Origin: Conidiobolus incongruus B7586
Lineage: Eukaryota; Entomophthoromycota; Entomophthoromycetes; Entomophthorales; Conidiobolaceae
Direction: 5' to 3'
Assembly (NCBI GenBank): GCA_000697335.1
Contig: JNEM01013988.1
Location: 1-11,508, forward strand
Length of the DNA stretch: 11,508 bases
Below are positions 7,973-11,508 of the stretch, piece after piece (within the stretch, counting starts at the first letter, position 1; each line of letters opens with the position of its first letter). The position numbers and the translations under genes were made by a program. Below the pieces are notes generated by a model that saw only the letters and a list, made by a program, of their open reading frames with translations, searched no databases and was not told where the DNA came from.

Positions 7973-8770
7973 ATAAATACATTTGTTTTGATATATGTAT
8001 TTATAAATGTATAGACTTGGTTAACAACTCAATTTCTTTGAAAGAAAAGTTTTACATTAGATCAATTAGATTTATTTTATCATAAATGATTATCTCCTGG
8101 AAGATATTACTAGTTTACCTTGTGTTTCAATTGAACCTTAATAGTTAATTTAACTATGCTTTTAACTTTTAATTTCAACTTTAATCTTTATATCTAATAT
8201 TTAATGCTCAATCATTTTTATAAAATTATTTGAACCTGAAACCTATTACAAAATAAATTGCGATTATTGTTACGGCATTTGGAAATATATTAAAGAAGGT
8301 ATTTATCGGTTTATGAATATATAATATAAAAGTTACAATAGATATCAAAATAAATATTAATATTTGAATTTTAAATATTCATATTATGACTTCAACTAAT
8401 GAATTTTAAATTCCAGTAATAAGCCCAAAATTTCAATTCAAAAACTTCTAAATCAACATGAACACTACCAATTGAAATTGGTTATAACCTAATTATCTTT
8501 TTTAATATTAATCCTATCTAAATAATTTTTGCATAGTTAATAATTGCTTGTTAACAATAAATAAATTGGAAATATTCATAATTAAAATCTCTCTTCATCC
8601 CCTAAAATTGTTTGGAGTTATGCATCTGCTATTTAGAATCAAAGGTTATATAATACTATTTATAATAGCATTTATTAAAACTAATTTAGTTTTTATTCAA
8701 TATTGCCAAGTATGAAATTTAACCGATATTTGTAAAAGCTATAATATTATATCACTAAGTTTGATAGGCC

Positions 8771-8794
8771 TAGGTACTGTATTAGGTACTATAT
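8771..8794. repeat. tandem 12-base repeat
   Basis: TAGGTACTGTAT is followed directly by TAGGTACTATAT, one difference. They are preceded by the overlapping palindromes TAGGCCTA (8765-8772) and CCTAGG (8769-8774). Function unknown. Confidence 0.7.
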
Positions 8795-10466
8795 TTATAA
8801 ATTATATGATATATCGGAGTTTCCACTATAATAATTCAAAATTAAATAGATTAAAATTATTGATTATTAAGTTAATTCTAAATATAGACTGATATTATTA
8901 GCGAATAGAATATTTTCTTATATTAATTAGAACGGTATAACAAACCATTATATTTAACATTTAATCCATTACAATGGCAAAGATTAATTTTTTCTCTGAT
9001 CAACTGTACTAGAATCTAACTAATCGAATTAAATATGTTAAAGTAAATACAAAGTATAGTACCTTAATTTTATATAAACTAAGTTAATAAAAAAATAAAA
9101 TGTAACACTAATTTGATTTTAATTGAAATTTGACAGAATGAAATTTTTTTAATAATTTTAAGATTGAGAGAAAATTATTGTTTAAACCTGCAAATTTTAC
9201 GAGCGAATTATTAACAAAATTTAATAATCTGATCCACCAACCCAGAAATGATTGATCAAATTATCATGATCTACTACATGATTACTTCTAAGCAATACAT
9301 TACTTGATTTATTTCTAGTTTTTTGTGATTTTTTTAGATTTATTATATAGAATATAATTTTAGAATCTGAGTTAACAATATTTATAATTAAACGTTTATT
9401 TTTATATTTAATATATAACTTTGCTATTAAAAATTAGGGTTGATTTCCTAACTCTGATTTTTAATATGCCTGATTGAATTGATTAAAAATTTGCTAATAA
9501 ATTAGAACGCTTTACTTATAATCACTCATAATTTAATCAGTACATTCATTCTTGAGATTAAGTTAGTCTATTTGCCGTTTTGAAAGTCATGAGAGGTGTA
9601 TATTAATATGATTAATAACACTATATTTTGTATTAAAGAATCTTTCGCCGAAAACTATTGTTGAGAAAATTATTAATTTTAATTAGTTTTATAAACATTT
9701 TATTTTGGGAAATTTCTTAAAGGATAAAATCGGTCAATTAATTATGTCAAAAATCTCTGTCACTATGCAGATTTGTTCCAATTTCAATTAGGGTATTCAT
9801 ATGACCTTTTTTATCAATGAAAGCCGAAATATTAAGGCAATTATGGAAATGAAATTTTTCATTCAAATTAAATTAAATGCATCTAGCATATTTCGTGCTC
9901 AATTTTAAAAAACTAGGTGTTTAAGCTCATATTCATTAATTATATCAAAATTATCACGATGTTTAGTCATCATTGGTTGCATAAACATTCACTCGAAAAT
10001 AGCTGAGAATTCCCAAATGATTAATTAATCCAGGTAACCTTGTTATCCTATGCCAAGCTGTGTCAGTCAATTAATTTTATACAATTAAAAAATTTTGCAA
10101 ATTTGATCTAGAATATTATAAAGTAGCAAAGACTTGAGATAGATCAAGGTATCGATATATGATAAGAATAAAATGTTATGGAAAACTAAATAAATCAAAA
10201 TGGCTTAGCTGGATGGTACATGTTCTATAAGATTGTTCGAATATAGTGGTAATTATGGTTAAAGACGTTTAATATTTACTACTGGATTGAAATATCAGCA
10301 AAAAAGCCTTAATTTTTATTATAAAAATGAAATTCCATGACATCATTCAAACAAAATACTGATGAATTATATTTTGTTATCTGAAATGTTTTGAAATGAG
10401 TTTATTTTGAAGGTCATTAATTGAAAATTACATAAATTTGATTAAATTTATCAAGAATTAAGCAAC

Positions 10467-10495
10467 AGTAAGAGGTTTAGATCCTCTGAGCTACT
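10467..10495 (+). repeat. hairpin with 5-bp stem and 7-base loop
   Basis: AGAGG-TTTAGAT-CCTCT is a perfect 5-base-pair stem with a 7-base loop, extended by AGTA/TACT outside a 4-base GAGC bulge. The geometry equals a tRNA anticodon arm, with the loop reading anticodon TAG after T32-T33. I find no D arm, T arm or acceptor pairing around it, so a working tRNA is not supported. Confidence 0.5.
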
Positions 10496-11295
10496 ATATT
10501 CTAAATTCATATTCTACCGAAGTTTCACAATCAATTTAGTAATTAAATTTTCAAATTTGAGCGGCGTCACCTAAATATTTAAAAAAAACCTTCATAAATA
10601 ATATATTAACTCCACTATATTCAATTCACTTGCTAATATTATATTCTGTTTAGAACATAGCAATTTTTATGTAAATTGTTATTACTTTATTTATATTTTA
10701 GATTCCACCGTAAACCATTTTATGGGCATTAATTGAACAATTAGTAAGGTTTCTATTTATTAAATTCTTTTAATCTGCTTAAGATTATCAAAAGAAAACC
10801 ACAGTTTTTTTAATTATAATTGTCGAATTTATAATGTGACTGTCTATCCAATATTTAATATTGGTTAAATATGTAAAATAAATTCATAAAGGCTTATATA
10901 AATAACCTAAGCATGCTAAATAATTTATGATAAACAAAGTCATATATATTTATCTGAGACAAGCTTTAAAATCTCAATACACCGCAATTATATGAAATTA
11001 ACATTTTTGAATTAAAGAATAGAATATCAATTCCAGAAATGATTATTATCATCACTTAGTATTATATTTATATTCTATATACTTTTACATGATTAATGGA
11101 AGTTAATGAAAAATATCAACCTTTTTGAACATCAATTATTATTGAATATTAATTAAATAATCTTTTGTTTATTTTTGATTTTATTATTTTGATCAATTTT
11201 ATTTTTAAATATAATTTTAAAAATAAAAAAATTTCATTATAATTATTGCATCTTTTAATACTTATTTAATTAACTGGATTTATCTTTTTAAAAAA

Positions 11296-11313
11296 TCAAT
11301 ATATATATATTGA
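11296..11313. repeat. 18-base AT palindrome
   Basis: TCAATATATATATATTGA is a perfect palindrome at the start of the most AT-rich tail. It probably reflects simple-sequence DNA. Confidence 0.8.
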
Positions 11314-11508
11314 AACAAAATGAACTTATCATTTGCTTATATGATTTAAAATTTCAATATATTCTTATATTTAATATATTTATGAAAATATATAGTATAT
11401 ATTATTTATTTTTATAAATTTTTCTAATTAGTTAATAATAAATTCAATAGTTATATATATTATTTTAATATTTTAATTATATTTGATATGATAAAAAATT
11501 AATATAAC

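Larger units (their letters stand above)
8000..11508. other. AT-rich desert, no gene seen
   Basis: Composition falls again beyond about 8000 and no frame stays open on either strand. Slightly GC-richer spots occur near 8590-8640, 9735-9850 and 10030-10060 without coding or RNA signals. Short repeats and hairpins within it are listed separately. Confidence 0.7.

Overview
The window looks like nuclear DNA of an ascomycete fungus. The only gene I can name is an intronless-looking C2H2 zinc-finger transcription factor of the Con7 type (5804-6937, minus strand), a family I know from ascomycetes. Its protein has long runs of Q, N, S, T and P, as fungal regulators often do. A CTG codon sits at a leucine conserved in the family's finger, so the standard reading of CTG as leucine is likely, which argues against the CTG-serine yeasts. 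I cannot name the genus.

The layout is one gene island in an AT-rich desert. Positions 1-2260, 2790-4560 and 8000-11508 are extremely AT-rich (10-20% GC in the 60-base lines I counted), full of stops on both strands, and hold no gene I can support. Within the left desert lies a patch of higher GC (about 2270-2790) with an imperfect direct repeat and two good inverted repeats. A second small patch at 4565-4760 has short open frames but no convincing gene. The stretch 4760-5590 is intermediate in composition and shows no gene. 5590-5803 is the 3' flank of the zinc-finger gene and contains a 43-codon open frame on the plus strand. 6938-7212 is an ATG-free leader for the gene. 7158-7416 looks like its promoter, with C-rich stress-element-like motifs, CCAAT boxes and a nested inverted repeat. 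7448-7777 carries a doubtful plus-strand open frame, and 7895-7972 holds three evenly spaced CCGG motifs.

There is no tRNA, rRNA, CRISPR array, recognisable transposon or second nameable gene. I see no multi-gene system here. The most useful observations are the isolated regulator, its altered C-terminus, the structured upstream region, and AT-rich flanks that do not show the CpA depletion expected of classical repeat-induced point mutation (RIP).
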